Numbered from the stretch's first letter, positions 1-8,976 are shown. The stretch is DNA of 64,000 nucleotides from an uncultured Collinsella sp. (GCA_900544135.1 UQTU01000013.1:3400-67399), one strand, 5' to 3'. The notes: a model not told the origin generated them from the letters alone. Made by a program: numbers and translations.

Positions 1-215
1 AGCTCGGTCATGGTATTGACGAGCTCGAGTGTCTCTTGGGCTTCCTGCTCGTCGACAATCTGAATGCCAAAGCCGGCGTGCACGAGAATATAGTCGCCTA
101 CCTGTGCCGTCGGCACGAGGCGCAGCGAAATGGGGCGCTCGATGCCCATCATGTCGACGGTCGCCTTAAGGTCGTCGTCGCGTTTGACCACTTTACCGGG
201 AACGGCAAGGCACAT
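1..215 (-). CDS. hypC: HypC hydrogenase maturation chaperone (3' end outside window)
   Basis: The protein begins MCLAVPGKVV, the diagnostic HypC/HybG start in which Cys2 is essential. About 71 residues are visible before the window edge; the family is usually 70-95 residues, so little is missing. HypC works with HypD to carry the Fe(CN)2CO moiety and hands it to the large subunit of [NiFe]-hydrogenase. It lies 131 bp downstream of hypF on the same strand, so hypD and hypE would be expected beyond the left edge. The ATG at 215 is fixed by the conserved N-terminus. Confidence 0.93.
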   Translation of the reverse strand, partial: MCLAVPGKVVKRDDDLKATVDMMGIERPISLRLVPTAQVGDYILVHAGFGIQIVDEQEAQETLELVNTMTE

Positions 216-346
216 AATGTTCCCCTTTTATACGTTTTGCGCTGGATAGGCGCCTAATTACCCATCAGTTGATGGTAGCGCTCGCGGGAGTCACGAGCAA
301 ACGCGTTACACCTGTGAGACGGCGGCGCACAGGCTGGCAAAACAGC

Positions 347-2800
347 CTATCGCAACGCCGTCTGCGCGAGGCGAACGCGAGCGATGGCGGCCTGACCGTA
401 GGCGATGCAGCCGTCGTTGGCGGGTACAGCGTGGGGGACCAAGACGGCAAGACCGGCGTCTTTGAGTTCGTGGGTAAGGAGCTGAAGCAAAAGCCGGTTC
501 ATGAACACACCGCCCGAGAGCGCGACGGTATCGATGCCTTCGCGCGCGCAGATTTCGCGTGCGATGTGGGTCGTAGCGTGCGTAATGGCGATGTGAAACC
601 CGAGGGCGAGCCGGTCGGCCGGCGCGCCTGCCTCGATTCCATTCAGAAGAGCTTCGATGAGCGGTTGGGGGTCCAAGATGGGGGAGTCGTCGGCAGACGT
701 GAATACGCCTGTGTGATTGTCGTCGAGAGAAACGGTCTTACCGCCGAGCGCGCGCCAGGCGGCGGCTTCGAGTTCTATGGCGGGTTCGCCCTCGTAGGTT
801 GCCTTGCCGCAGATGCCCAGAATCGCTGCCGCGGCATCAAAGAGACGCCCCATGCTGCTGGTACGCGGGCTGTTGATGCCGCGCTCGATCATGGTGGCTG
901 TCACGCTGCGTGTTTGCTCGTCGAGGGTGCCCAAAAGCCCCGCGGCACCCGGATGCTCGAGCAGGCCGAGCTCGCTCAGCAGGGCAAAGGCATTGCGCCG
1001 GGCATCGCGCACGGATGCGGCACCGCCTGGCAGCGCCCAGGTGCGCAGGTGCGCGGCGCGTTCAAAATCGGCAAGGCCGGCGATAAGAAACTCACCGCCC
1101 CATATGGTGCCGTCGGTGCCGGCACCCGTACCATCGAAGGCAATACCGAGGACGCGTGCATCAGGCGCAAGCCGGCCAGCGACAATCGCCTCTGCCATGA
1201 CGCTCGCGATGTGCGCATGATGATGCTGGATTTCGATTAGCGGCAGACTGTGCTCCCGTGCCCGCTCACGCGCCCACTGGCTCGACAGATAGCTGGGGTG
1301 CATGTCGCATGCCAGGGCGGCAGGCGTCAGGTCAAAGAGGTTTTCTAGACGTGCGCGGGCGGCGCTCCAGGCATCGAAGGTCGCGCCGTTTTCGACATCG
1401 CCGATATGCTGCGACACAAAACAGGCCACATGGCCGTCGGCGTCCTCGCGCGTGAGCGCGATCGTGGCTTTTTGCTGCGGCCCGCAGGCGAGCACGCAGG
1501 GTGCAGTGCCGTCGAGCGCCGGCAGCGACAACGGTTGCGGCGCATATCCGCGTGCGCGACGCACAGGCATGACGGTGCCGTCGACCACACGTACCACGGA
1601 GTCGTCGTAGCGTGAGAGAATCGCACGGTCGTTGCCAAGTAGCGCGTCGGCGATGCCGGCGGCAACAAGATGTTCCCATGCAAGGGCATCGTCGGTCTCG
1701 ATAGGTTCCTCGCTCAGGTTTCCGCTGGTCATGACCAGCGCGTGCATGCCATGCGACGAGGCAGCTGCAAGCAGCAGATGCTGAAGCGGTGTATAGGGGA
1801 GCATGACGCCGAGCTCGGGTAGATCGTGCGCGACGGATGGCGCGAGTGTAAGGCCGTCGGGGGAATCTCCCTCGCCAACAGCACGGCGGCGCAGCAGCAC
1901 AATGGGGCGGATGCTGCCGGCCAGCAAGTCGCGCTCGGCATCATCGACATGGCACAGGCGTTCAGTATCGGCAAGGCTGCGCACCATAACGGCAAGCGGC
2001 TTGTTGCTGCGGCGCTTGCGACGGCGCAGCTCGACCACCGCCTGCTCATTGGCGGCGTTGCAGGCCAGATGGAATCCGCCCAGCCCCTTGATGGCGACAA
2101 TACCGCCGCTGGCCAGCAGCTCGACACAGCGGTCAATAATGGCATCGCTGGTTTCGCGCGTGCTGCCGACGGCCGGCATCGCCCCCGAGCCTTCGAGCTC
2201 CATGTCGCCCGCCGCCTCGCGCCAGGTAATATGTGGCCCGCAGTCAAAGCAGGCATCGGGCTGCGCATGAAAGCGCCGGCCAAGCGGGTCGCCATACTCT
2301 GCGGCGCACTCGGGGCACATAGGAAAGCAATCCATCGACGTGGCCGCTCGGTCATAAGGCAGCGACCGGATGATGGTAAAGCGCGGCCCGCAGTTGGTGC
2401 AGTTGATAAAGGGGTAGTGATAGCGACGGTCGGCGGGGTCGAACAATTCGCGCAGGCAGTCGTCACAGGTGGCGATATCGGGGGAGATGAGCGTCGTGTG
2501 CACGGTCTGATCCTGCGACGCTACAATACGAAAGACCTGCTCATCGTCGGCATCCCAAGCGTCGGGCTCCAGGTCTGCAACAGCGACATGCTCAACGCGG
2601 GCTGCGGCCGGCGCGCGCTCCGACAGCGCGGTGACAAATTCGTCGAGCGCCTCGCTCAAAGCATGCGCCTCGATGTGTACGCCATCGCCCGCGTTGAGCA
2701 CCCAGCCGCAGATGCCATGCGCCATAGCCTCGCGATACACAAATGGCCGCATGCCGACGCCCTGCACAATGCCCGTTACATGGATATGCACATGTCGCAT
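347..2800 (-). CDS. hypF: HypF carbamoyltransferase for hydrogenase maturation
   Basis: HypF uses carbamoyl phosphate and ATP to make the thiocarbamate on HypE that becomes the cyanide ligands of [NiFe]-hydrogenase. The 817-residue protein has the full architecture: an acylphosphatase domain (about 1-92, with HVTGIVQGVGMRPFVYR), paired CxxC zinc motifs beginning near residue 113 (CDDC, CTNC, CPEC, CFDC), a YrdC-like domain (KGLGGFHLACNA), and a C-terminal Kae1-like domain (HHHAHIASVMAE; ALSGGVFMN). The frame stays open to 2953, but the ATG at 2800 has a GAAGGAGGG ribosome site five bases away and gives the usual N-terminus. It lies 58 bp after nikR, so nickel control of the maturation genes is plausible. 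Slightly longer than the usual ~750 residues. Confidence 0.95.
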   Translation of the reverse strand: MRHVHIHVTGIVQGVGMRPFVYREAMAHGICGWVLNAGDGVHIEAHALSEALDEFVTALSERAPAAARVEHVAVADLEPDAWDADDEQVFRIVASQDQTVHTTLISPDIATCDDCLRELFDPADRRYHYPFINCTNCGPRFTIIRSLPYDRAATSMDCFPMCPECAAEYGDPLGRRFHAQPDACFDCGPHITWREAAGDMELEGSGAMPAVGSTRETSDAIIDRCVELLASGGIVAIKGLGGFHLACNAANEQAVVELRRRKRRSNKPLAVMVRSLADTERLCHVDDAERDLLAGSIRPIVLLRRRAVGEGDSPDGLTLAPSVAHDLPELGVMLPYTPLQHLLLAAASSHGMHALVMTSGNLSEEPIETDDALAWEHLVAAGIADALLGNDRAILSRYDDSVVRVVDGTVMPVRRARGYAPQPLSLPALDGTAPCVLACGPQQKATIALTREDADGHVACFVSQHIGDVENGATFDAWSAARARLENLFDLTPAALACDMHPSYLSSQWARERAREHSLPLIEIQHHHAHIASVMAEAIVAGRLAPDARVLGIAFDGTGAGTDGTIWGGEFLIAGLADFERAAHLRTWALPGGAASVRDARRNAFALLSELGLLEHPGAAGLLGTLDEQTRSVTATMIERGINSPRTSSMGRLFDAAAAILGICGKATYEGEPAIELEAAAWRALGGKTVSLDDNHTGVFTSADDSPILDPQPLIEALLNGIEAGAPADRLALGFHIAITHATTHIAREICAREGIDTVALSGGVFMNRLLLQLLTHELKDAGLAVLVPHAVPANDGCIAYGQAAIARVRLAQTALR

Positions 2801-2858
2801 GCGACCCTCCTTCGTTGAAACCTGTCCCTTTTTGGCAGGTGCGCTGCGGGAAATCCCG

Positions 2859-3353
2859 TTACAGCCCCAGGCTCTGCTTGGTTGCGGCGCAGGTGAGCTC
2901 GCCGTGCTTAACGCCGCGCAGCCCCAGCAACCGGTCCGCCAGCTCGTAGACACGCTCGCCGCGACCCTTGAGCGCCAGAATCTCCAGGCAGTTGTGGTGG
3001 TCCAGATGCACGTGCATGGTAGAGACGATCTCGTCGGTATAGTCGTGCTGCACCTCGTCCAGACGGCGCGTCAGATCGCCGGTATGGTGGTCATAGATCA
3101 TGGTGAGCGAACCGATGACCTGCTCGTCGGGCGTGCGCATCTGCTCCTTGGCGATCGAGGCACGAATCAGATCGCGTACGGCCTCGGATCGGTTAGCCAC
3201 ATCACCGCGGCGCGCGATCTGCTCGTCAAAGCGGCGCAGCAGGTCGTCGGGCGCGGTGACCGAAAAGCGGACCAGCTCGGAGCTGGAGCCGCTGTAGCGG
3301 CAGCTCGCATCGTCGTCCGCACCGTGATCGTGCGCGTGCTCGTGCTCGGCCAC
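2859..3353 (-). CDS. nikR: NikR nickel-responsive repressor
   Basis: 164 residues. There is an N-terminal ribbon-helix-helix domain (about 25-70: SELVRFSVTAPDDLLRRFDEQ...NRSEAVRDLIR) and a C-terminal ACT-like nickel-binding domain. The motif HVHLDHHNCLEIL carries the His-x-His and Cys that bind high-affinity nickel in the family. The N-terminus is unusually His/Asp-rich (EHEHAHDHGADDD) and could bind metal as well; that is inference. The start is GTG, one base after the stop of the upstream small gene and without a clear ribosome site, which suggests translational coupling. It probably controls this nickel/hydrogenase-maturation operon and nickel uptake genes elsewhere. Confidence 0.92.
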   Translation of the reverse strand: MAEHEHAHDHGADDDASCRYSGSSSELVRFSVTAPDDLLRRFDEQIARRGDVANRSEAVRDLIRASIAKEQMRTPDEQVIGSLTMIYDHHTGDLTRRLDEVQHDYTDEIVSTMHVHLDHHNCLEILALKGRGERVYELADRLLGLRGVKHGELTCAATKQSLGL

Positions 3354-3354
3354 G

Positions 3355-3603
3355 TTACACCAGTTTCACAGAGCCGACGGAGTTGTGATCTGCCTCGATG
3401 GCCTCCTCGTAGCCCTCGAGCGCATCGTGCGCCTCGTGCAGCGCAGACATGGCGGCCTCGAGCTTGGCGCCAATGCGCTCCATATCAAAGTTCTCGGTCG
3501 CATGCAGCAGCTGATGGCTCCACTCGTGAGCGAGCTCAATGGTGTCGTCGACCTGCTTGACGCTCATGGCAAGCTGGCTCATGTTCATTCCGACGTCATG
3601 CAT
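3355..3603 (-). CDS. Small helical protein of unknown function upstream of nikR
   Basis: 82 residues, starting MHDVGMNMSQ, with AAGGAG about seven bases before the ATG. I do not recognise a family. It looks entirely alpha-helical and acidic, with spaced histidines (HEWSHQLLH, HEAHDALEGYEEAIEADHN), no cysteines and no membrane segment. It is the first gene of the nikR-hypF-hypC run and almost touches nikR, so it is presumably co-transcribed and may take part in nickel handling or hydrogenase maturation. That role rests only on context. Confidence 0.75.
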   Translation of the reverse strand: MHDVGMNMSQLAMSVKQVDDTIELAHEWSHQLLHATENFDMERIGAKLEAAMSALHEAHDALEGYEEAIEADHNSVGSVKLV

Positions 3604-3677
3604 AGGAATCTCCTTTTGTACGGGGCGATATGGTGGTTCAGATTCTACTACGCCCGCCTTGAGCGCCGCCGCATAAG

Positions 3678-3712
3678 AAAACGGGTGCGAGTCCGTCTGA
3701 CCCGCACCCGTT
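3678..3712 (-). terminator. Terminator hairpin downstream of trxA
   Basis: ACGGGTGCG (3681-3689) pairs with CGCACCCGT (3703-3711). On the minus strand the stem is followed by a T-rich run (TTTTCTTATG), as expected for intrinsic termination of trxA before the nikR operon begins. Confidence 0.65.
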
Positions 3713-3823
3713 CACTGGGGGCTGTTTGTATCTACCATACTATCCGTGGTCGCATACCTTGCGTTTGGCACTCCGGCGAGCGGTGCGAAACCGCTCATGG
3801 ACGGCAGATGGGTAACAAGCGTA

Positions 3824-4144
3824 TTACAGATGTTTCTCCAGCAGTGCCTGAAGTCTTGCCTTGGGTAGGGCGCCAACCGAGCGGTCGACCTCCTCGCCGT
3901 TCTTAAAGACGATCAGCGTGGGGATGCTCATGACGCCAAACTTCATGGCCAGGTCCTGGTTGTCGTCGACGTTGCACTTGGCCACAGCCAACTTGCCGGC
4001 CAGCTCGTCGGCAACCTCGTCTACGATGGGCGAGAGCGAGCGGCAGGGGCCGCACCACGGGGCCCAAAAATCAACCAGTACGGGCAGGCTATCGTTGACG
4101 ACAGCGCCGAAGTTCTCGGGGGTAATCTGCTTAATGTCAGCCAT
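3824..4144 (-). CDS. trxA: Thioredoxin
   Basis: 106 residues, the normal thioredoxin length. The active site WCGPC lies in VDFWAPWCGPCRSLSP, and the cis-proline is in MSIPTLIVFKNGE. This cytoplasmic thiol-disulfide reductant is recycled by thioredoxin reductase. The frame is open further upstream, but the ATG at 4144 has GGAGGT five bases before it and gives the standard N-terminus (MADIKQITPENF). It is monocistronic as seen here, with its terminator around 3680-3712. Confidence 0.96.
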   Translation of the reverse strand: MADIKQITPENFGAVVNDSLPVLVDFWAPWCGPCRSLSPIVDEVADELAGKLAVAKCNVDDNQDLAMKFGVMSIPTLIVFKNGEEVDRSVGALPKARLQALLEKHL

Positions 4145-4280
4145 GGTGACCTCCATAATACGACGCGGCTCGGCCGCGTAAAACTCAGTACGACCGTGCT
4201 TATACCCAGCGGCCCGCAAAGCAACCACTCGCGGGCGGCTCTTTTATATAATGGTGGGCACGCAAACGATTGGAGAGCGC

Positions 4281-4856
4281 ATGCCCACGTCACAAAGCCA
4301 GAAAAAAGAAGCCATCGCTCAGGCGACCGAGCAGGAGCTCGCGTCGCTTGCAGATCGCGGTGTGCGTATCGCGGGCAACGCGTGCTCGCCGATCGTACTG
4401 GTCAAAGGTGATTTGGATGAGGCCGAGCGCTCGGGCGGCGAACTCGCCGCCGGCGCGGATGGTGCAGCGCTGCGTGCGGCGCTCGGGGCCATCGGCTACG
4501 CGCCCGAAGATTTTTGTGTGCTGGCGAGTGTTGCCGGCGCGGGCGACGGGGCGGTCGCGGTGGGTGAGGCCCTGCCGTGCGACCTGTTCCGCGAGGCGCT
4601 TGAGGCCTTGGACCCCGAGGCGGTGCTACTGCTCGACAACAGCGCGGCCGATGTCATGCGCGAAACCTACGCCGATATGCTCGTGGCGATTGATGACTTC
4701 GACACCGCCATGCTCAAGCCCGGTCTGATCGCCCATGTGCAGGGCCGCCGCGTGCTCGCGCTCGACGGTTTTGAGGCCGCGCTGACCGACAAGGCCGCCA
4801 AGCAGCGCATGTGGGCCTACATCAAGCAGCTGACCCCGGCGGCCGCTCCACTGTAG
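4281..4856 (+). CDS. Conserved-looking cytoplasmic protein of unknown function
   Basis: 191 residues from the ATG at 4281 (GGAGAG six bases upstream); an in-frame ATG at 4251 lacks a ribosome site. No signal peptide, membrane segment or cysteine cluster is visible. The C-terminal half alternates short strands and helices (EAVLLLDNSAADVMRETYAD, RVLALDGFEAALTDKAAKQ), faintly recalling the C-terminus of uracil-DNA-glycosylase-like folds, but no catalytic motif supports that. It stands alone between divergent trxA and the nad operon. Confidence 0.7.
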   Translation: MPTSQSQKKEAIAQATEQELASLADRGVRIAGNACSPIVLVKGDLDEAERSGGELAAGADGAALRAALGAIGYAPEDFCVLASVAGAGDGAVAVGEALPCDLFREALEALDPEAVLLLDNSAADVMRETYADMLVAIDDFDTAMLKPGLIAHVQGRRVLALDGFEAALTDKAAKQRMWAYIKQLTPAAAPL

Positions 4857-5013
4857 CGGATTGGTGCCGGCGAGCGATTACCTGGCGGGCATGTCGTCGA
4901 CCATGCGTGGCGGCCGTCCAAAGATGCCTCCTGCGCTATCGAGAGCTCGACTATCCTTAACTTGTCAGTTCGAAAATGGGCCTGCCGCATGACCGAATCT
5001 TTATTGTAACTTT

Positions 5014-5057
5014 ACACCTAGGTTTACAGCTGTCTTGTCAGCTGTAAACCTAGGTGT
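5014..5057. promoter_or_regulatory. Perfect 19-bp inverted repeat, probable NiaR operator of the nad operon
   Basis: The left arm (5014-5032) and right arm (5039-5057) are exact reverse complements separated by six bases (TCTTGT). The core reads TACAGCTGTC-TTG-TCAGCTGTA. It overlaps the predicted nadA promoter, and the last gene of the operon encodes a NiaR-type repressor. Assigning it to NiaR is inference from position and from the known autogenous control of NAD genes by that family. Confidence 0.75.
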
Positions 5058-5063
5058 CATACT
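5035..5063 (+). promoter_or_regulatory. Predicted sigma-70-type promoter of nadA
   Basis: TTGTCA at 5035-5040 (5/6 to consensus) and CATACT at 5058-5063 (4/6) are separated by exactly 17 bases. The -35 box and spacer lie inside the palindrome, so a bound repressor would block polymerase. The predicted start lies about 30 bases before the nadA ATG. Confidence 0.6.
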
Positions 5064-5098
5064 AAAGCCCCAAGATTCGCCAAAAGAGAGGGGCCTTG

Positions 5099-6124
5099 AT
5101 GGCACAGAGCGCGAACATGGATGCGTCGGAGCTTGCACGCGATATCGCGGCTGGCCTAGCATCGGCAACGACGGCAACGGAGCGCGCGGCACTGGTGCCC
5201 GCAGAGCTTGTCGAGGCCATTCAGCAACTAAAAACCCAACGTGACGCGGTGATCCTGGCGCACTACTATGTGGCGCCCGAGGTCCAAGCCGTTGCCGATT
5301 ACGTCGGCGACAGCTTCTACCTGGCAAAGCTCGCCAAGAGCCTGCCGCAGCAGACCATCGTGCTGTGCGGCGTGGAGTTTATGGGCGAGAGCGCCAAGCT
5401 GCTCAACCCCACCAAGACCGTGCTGCTGCCCGAGCCGGGCGCGGACTGCCCCATGGCTCACATGGTCAAGCGCGAGACGGTCGACGCGGCGCGCGCCGAG
5501 TACGGCGACGACCTTGCCGTGGTCTGCTACGTCAACTCGACGGTCGAGATCAAGAGCTGGAGCGACGTGTGCGTCACCAGCTCCAACGCCGTCAAAATCG
5601 TGTCCGAGCTACCGCAGCAACACGTCCTGTTCATCCCCGATCAAAACTTGGGCCGCTTCGTAGCCGAGCAGGTGCCCCAAAAGCACGTCATCCTCAACAA
5701 GGGCTACTGCCCGCGCCATCACATCATCACCGTCGAGCAGATCGTTGACGCGCAGGAAGCGCACCCCGACGCGCTCGTGCTGGCGCACCCCGAGTGCAAG
5801 GCCGACGTCCTGGCCGAGGCCGACTACATCGGCTCCACCGCCGGCATCATCAAGTATGCCGAGGAGTCGGACGCGAGTGAGTTCATCATCGTGACGGTTC
5901 GCGGTGTGCTCTACGAGCTCGAGCGCCGCTGCGAGGGCACCGGCAAAAAGTTCTATTTTCCCGCGGTGCAGCCCACCTGCGTCAACATGGATCTCATCAC
6001 GCTCGAAAAGCTCGTGCGCTGCCTGGAGACGGGCGAGGGCGAGGTACAGATCGGCGTGTCGGACGAGGCTGCCGACCAAGCCAAACTCACGCTCGACCGC
6101 ATGCTCGAGTACGCGGCGCGCTAG
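5099..6124 (+). CDS. nadA: Quinolinate synthase NadA
   Basis: 341 residues. NadA condenses iminoaspartate with dihydroxyacetone phosphate to quinolinate using an oxygen-sensitive [4Fe-4S] cluster. Family motifs are present: AHYYVAPEVQAVADYVGDS, FMGESAKLL, CYVNS, FIPDQNLGRF and the cysteine-containing HPECKADV and QPTCVNMD. The ATG at 5099 follows AGAGAGGGG by five bases; a TTG one codon earlier is less likely. First gene of nadA-nadB-nadC-niaR. The pathway makes NAD precursor from aspartate. Confidence 0.97.
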   Translation: MAQSANMDASELARDIAAGLASATTATERAALVPAELVEAIQQLKTQRDAVILAHYYVAPEVQAVADYVGDSFYLAKLAKSLPQQTIVLCGVEFMGESAKLLNPTKTVLLPEPGADCPMAHMVKRETVDAARAEYGDDLAVVCYVNSTVEIKSWSDVCVTSSNAVKIVSELPQQHVLFIPDQNLGRFVAEQVPQKHVILNKGYCPRHHIITVEQIVDAQEAHPDALVLAHPECKADVLAEADYIGSTAGIIKYAEESDASEFIIVTVRGVLYELERRCEGTGKKFYFPAVQPTCVNMDLITLEKLVRCLETGEGEVQIGVSDEAADQAKLTLDRMLEYAAR

Positions 6125-6180
6125 AACGATGTGACATGAGGGACAGTCCCTTATGCCACAGTACAAGGGAGAGGATTCCT

Positions 6181-7557
6181 GTGGAAACCAAACAATACCC
6201 CGATATGGAGTGCGACGTCGTCATTGCCGGCTGTGGCGTGGCGGGCCTGTACGCGGCTCTCAATCTGCCGATGAGCACGCGCGTGATCATGCTCTCCAAG
6301 GGCGCTGTCGACGAGTGCGATTCGATGCTCGCGCAGGGCGGCATCTGCGTGCTGCCCGAAGGCTCGGACTATGATGCCTTCTTTGAGGACACCATGCACG
6401 CCGGCCACTACGAGAACCGCCGCGAGAGCGTCGACATCATGATCCGCTCGAGCCGCTCGGTCATCAACGACTTGCTAGCGATGGGCGTGGACTTTGAGCG
6501 CAAGGCCGACGGCAGCCTCGACTTTACCCGCGAGGGCGCGCACAGCCGCCCGCGCATTGCCTTCCATGCCGATATTACGGGCAAGGAGATTACGACCAAG
6601 CTGCTCCAGGCCGTTCACAAGCTGGATAACGTGCAGATTTTGGAGCACGTGGCCATGACCGACATCTTGACGGGCGAGTGCGGCGGCGCCACGGTGTGCA
6701 CCGGCGTCGTTGCCGTTACCGTGGACGAGGACAACTCGGTTCGTCCCGCCGACGAGCTGGCAAACGCCGCCGAGGGCGTGCATGCCGGCGAGCCGTTTAA
6801 GATTCATGCCCGCCACACGCTGTGGGCGACGGGCGGCATCGGCGGCGTATACGACCATTCGACCAACTACCCGCAGCTCACGGGCGATGCCTGCTACGTT
6901 GCTCAGGAGCATGGCATTAAAATGGAGCACCTGGACTACGTGCAGATTCACCCCACGGGGCTGTTCTCGCCGCAGCCGGGCCGCACCTTCCTGATCAGCG
7001 AGAGCTGCCGCGGCGAGGGCGCAATTTTGCTCAACGCCGCCGGCGAGCGCTTTACCGATGAGCTTCAGCCGCGCGATGTGGTCGCCGCCGCCATTCGCGA
7101 GCAGATGAAGCAGGACGGTACCGAGCACGAGTGGCTGAGCTTTGCCCCCGTCGAGCGCGACGTGGTGACCGGGCACTTCGCCAACATCCGCGCACGCTGC
7201 CTGGAGGACGGCCGCGACATCCTGGACGAGCCCATTCCCGTCACACCCACGCAGCATTACTTTATGGGCGGCGTGTGGGTCGACAAGGACGGCCGCACCT
7301 CGATGCCCGAGCTCTACGCCGCGGGCGAGACAGCCTGCAACGGCGTTCACGGCAAGAACCGCCTTGCATCAAACAGCCTGCTCGAAGCGCTGGTCTGGGG
7401 TCGTCGCGCCGCTTGGCGTATGCGCACCGGCGAGTCGCTTGCCGTGGAGCAGACGGGCGAGCCCGCGCTCGATGGCCGTCATCGCGCCCTGAGCGCCGAT
7501 ACCCTGGCAATCGATGATTTGGCCCGTGCCGCCGGCACGCAGGCCGTGGAGGAGTAG
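6181..7557 (+). CDS. nadB: L-aspartate oxidase NadB
   Basis: 458 residues. NadB oxidises L-aspartate to iminoaspartate for NadA; in anaerobes fumarate can replace oxygen as acceptor. An FAD-binding motif (VVIAGCGVAGLYAAL) opens the protein, and the succinate dehydrogenase/fumarate reductase-type active-site segments follow (HPTGLFSPQ, ESCRGEGAILLN, YAAGETACNGVHGKNRLASNSLLEALVWGRRAA). The GTG at 6181 has AAGGGAGAGG six bases upstream; the ATG at 6136 has none. It is shorter than the E. coli enzyme (~540 residues) because the C-terminal helical extension is missing. The 3 bp gap to nadC indicates one transcript. Confidence 0.95.
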   Translation: METKQYPDMECDVVIAGCGVAGLYAALNLPMSTRVIMLSKGAVDECDSMLAQGGICVLPEGSDYDAFFEDTMHAGHYENRRESVDIMIRSSRSVINDLLAMGVDFERKADGSLDFTREGAHSRPRIAFHADITGKEITTKLLQAVHKLDNVQILEHVAMTDILTGECGGATVCTGVVAVTVDEDNSVRPADELANAAEGVHAGEPFKIHARHTLWATGGIGGVYDHSTNYPQLTGDACYVAQEHGIKMEHLDYVQIHPTGLFSPQPGRTFLISESCRGEGAILLNAAGERFTDELQPRDVVAAAIREQMKQDGTEHEWLSFAPVERDVVTGHFANIRARCLEDGRDILDEPIPVTPTQHYFMGGVWVDKDGRTSMPELYAAGETACNGVHGKNRLASNSLLEALVWGRRAAWRMRTGESLAVEQTGEPALDGRHRALSADTLAIDDLARAAGTQAVEE

Positions 7558-7560
7558 ACC

Positions 7561-8421
7561 ATGAATCCCATTACCATGAAGCTCGTCGTCGATGATTTGA
7601 TTCTGCAGGCTCTGCGCGAGGACATTACCTTTGAGGACGTGAGCACGGCGAGCGTGTGCCCCACGGCGCGTCCCGCCACGGTGGAGCTTATCGCCAAGGC
7701 CGATGGCATTATCGCGGGCCTGGATGTGTTCGCTCGCACCTTTGAGCTGCTGGATCCGCAGAGCTCGGTGCTGTTTGATGTTGCCGATGGTGACGAGGTG
7801 CACGCCGGCGACCACGTGGGCCAGGTGCGCGGCGATGCGCGCGTACTGCTTTCGGGCGAGCGCGTGGCGCTCAACTACCTGCAGCGCATGAGCGGCATCG
7901 CTACTTACACGCATCGGATGGCAGCTGCGCTCGAGGGCACCAAGACCGTGCTCGTCGACACGCGCAAGACCACGCCGGGCATGCGTGTCTTCGAGAAGGC
8001 TGCAGTCGAGATCGGCGGTGGCAGCAACCACCGCTATAACCTGTCGACGGCTGTCATGCTCAAGGACAACCACATCGACGCCGCCGGTGGCGTGGCACGC
8101 GCGATTGAGATGGCGCGCGCCCATGCATCGTTTACCACGACGGTCGAGATCGAGTGCGAGAACCTGGACATGGTGCGTGAGGCCGTGGAGGCCGGCGCCG
8201 ACATCATCATGTTCGACAACATGACCCACGACGACATGGCTGCCGCGATTGAGCTTATCGCCGGCCGCGCCAAGACCGAGTGCTCGGGCAACGTGGACGC
8301 CAGCAATATCCGCGCGCTCGCCGACCTGGGCGTTGACTTTATTAGCTCGGGGGCGCTGACGCACTCTGCGCCGATTCTCGACCTCTCGCTTAAGCACCTT
8401 CGTCTGCTGGACGGTAAATAA
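7561..8421 (+). CDS. nadC: Nicotinate-nucleotide pyrophosphorylase (carboxylating) NadC
   Basis: 286 residues, normal length. NadC converts quinolinate and PRPP to nicotinate mononucleotide, CO2 and PPi. Recognisable segments are LREDITFEDVST, the QRMSGIATYT substrate loop, DTRKTTPGMR, GGGSNHRYNLS and DNHIDAAGGV. The stop codon shares a base with the niaR ATG (TAATG), so the two are translationally coupled. Confidence 0.97.
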   Translation: MNPITMKLVVDDLILQALREDITFEDVSTASVCPTARPATVELIAKADGIIAGLDVFARTFELLDPQSSVLFDVADGDEVHAGDHVGQVRGDARVLLSGERVALNYLQRMSGIATYTHRMAAALEGTKTVLVDTRKTTPGMRVFEKAAVEIGGGSNHRYNLSTAVMLKDNHIDAAGGVARAIEMARAHASFTTTVEIECENLDMVREAVEAGADIIMFDNMTHDDMAAAIELIAGRAKTECSGNVDASNIRALADLGVDFISSGALTHSAPILDLSLKHLRLLDGK

Positions 8422-8966
8422 TGGACGCCCGCGAGCGTCGCCGTGCCATCATGGGCGTGCTCGAGGGAGCCAAAGACCCTGTCTCGGGCAGTGCGCTTGC
8501 TCGTGAGGTGGGTGTGAGCCGCCAGATTGTCGTGCAAGACATCGCCCTGCTGCGCGCCGATGGGCACGATATCGTCGCCACCAATCGCGGCTACGTGCTG
8601 CAGGAGGCCCCCAGCAGCCCCGCCGTGCCCACGCGCCTGGTCAAGGTGCACCATAGCGTGGAGCAGGCAAGTGACGAGCTCACGAGCATCGTCGACGCGG
8701 GTGGTGCCGTGCTCAATGTAATCGTCAACCACCGCGTGTATGGCAAGATCACAGCCGATCTGGACATTCGCAATCGTCGCGATATCGAGCGCTATCTTGA
8801 GGGTATTGCCAGCGGCAAGAGCTTCCCGCTGCTGACGGTGACGAGTGGCTATCACTTCCATCGCATCGCAGCAGAAGACGAGCAGACCCTCGACGAGATC
8901 GAGACCATACTCAAGGAGAAAGGCTACCTAGCAGACCTGATGCCCTACGAAGACGATTTCTCTTAG
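8421..8966 (+). CDS. niaR: NiaR-type transcriptional repressor of NAD biosynthesis
   Basis: 181 residues. An N-terminal HTH_11-type winged helix (about 5-60: RRRAIMGVLEGAKDPVSGSALAREVGVSRQ within it) is followed by a 3H domain whose three histidines are visible (KVHHSVEQ, VNHRVYGKI, SGYHFHRI). In the NiaR/YrxA family this domain senses niacin and the protein represses nad and niacin-transport genes. It overlaps nadC by one base and closes the operon, so it is probably autoregulated through the palindrome at 5014-5057. Confidence 0.9.
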   Translation: MDARERRRAIMGVLEGAKDPVSGSALAREVGVSRQIVVQDIALLRADGHDIVATNRGYVLQEAPSSPAVPTRLVKVHHSVEQASDELTSIVDAGGAVLNVIVNHRVYGKITADLDIRNRRDIERYLEGIASGKSFPLLTVTSGYHFHRIAAEDEQTLDEIETILKEKGYLADLMPYEDDFS

Positions 8967-8976
8967 CCGACGCTGC

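Noticed and set aside
2801..2953. Longer HypF N-terminus from an upstream start
   Set aside because: The extra 51 residues overlap nikR, have no similarity to acylphosphatase and no ribosome site, while the ATG at 2800 has an excellent one.
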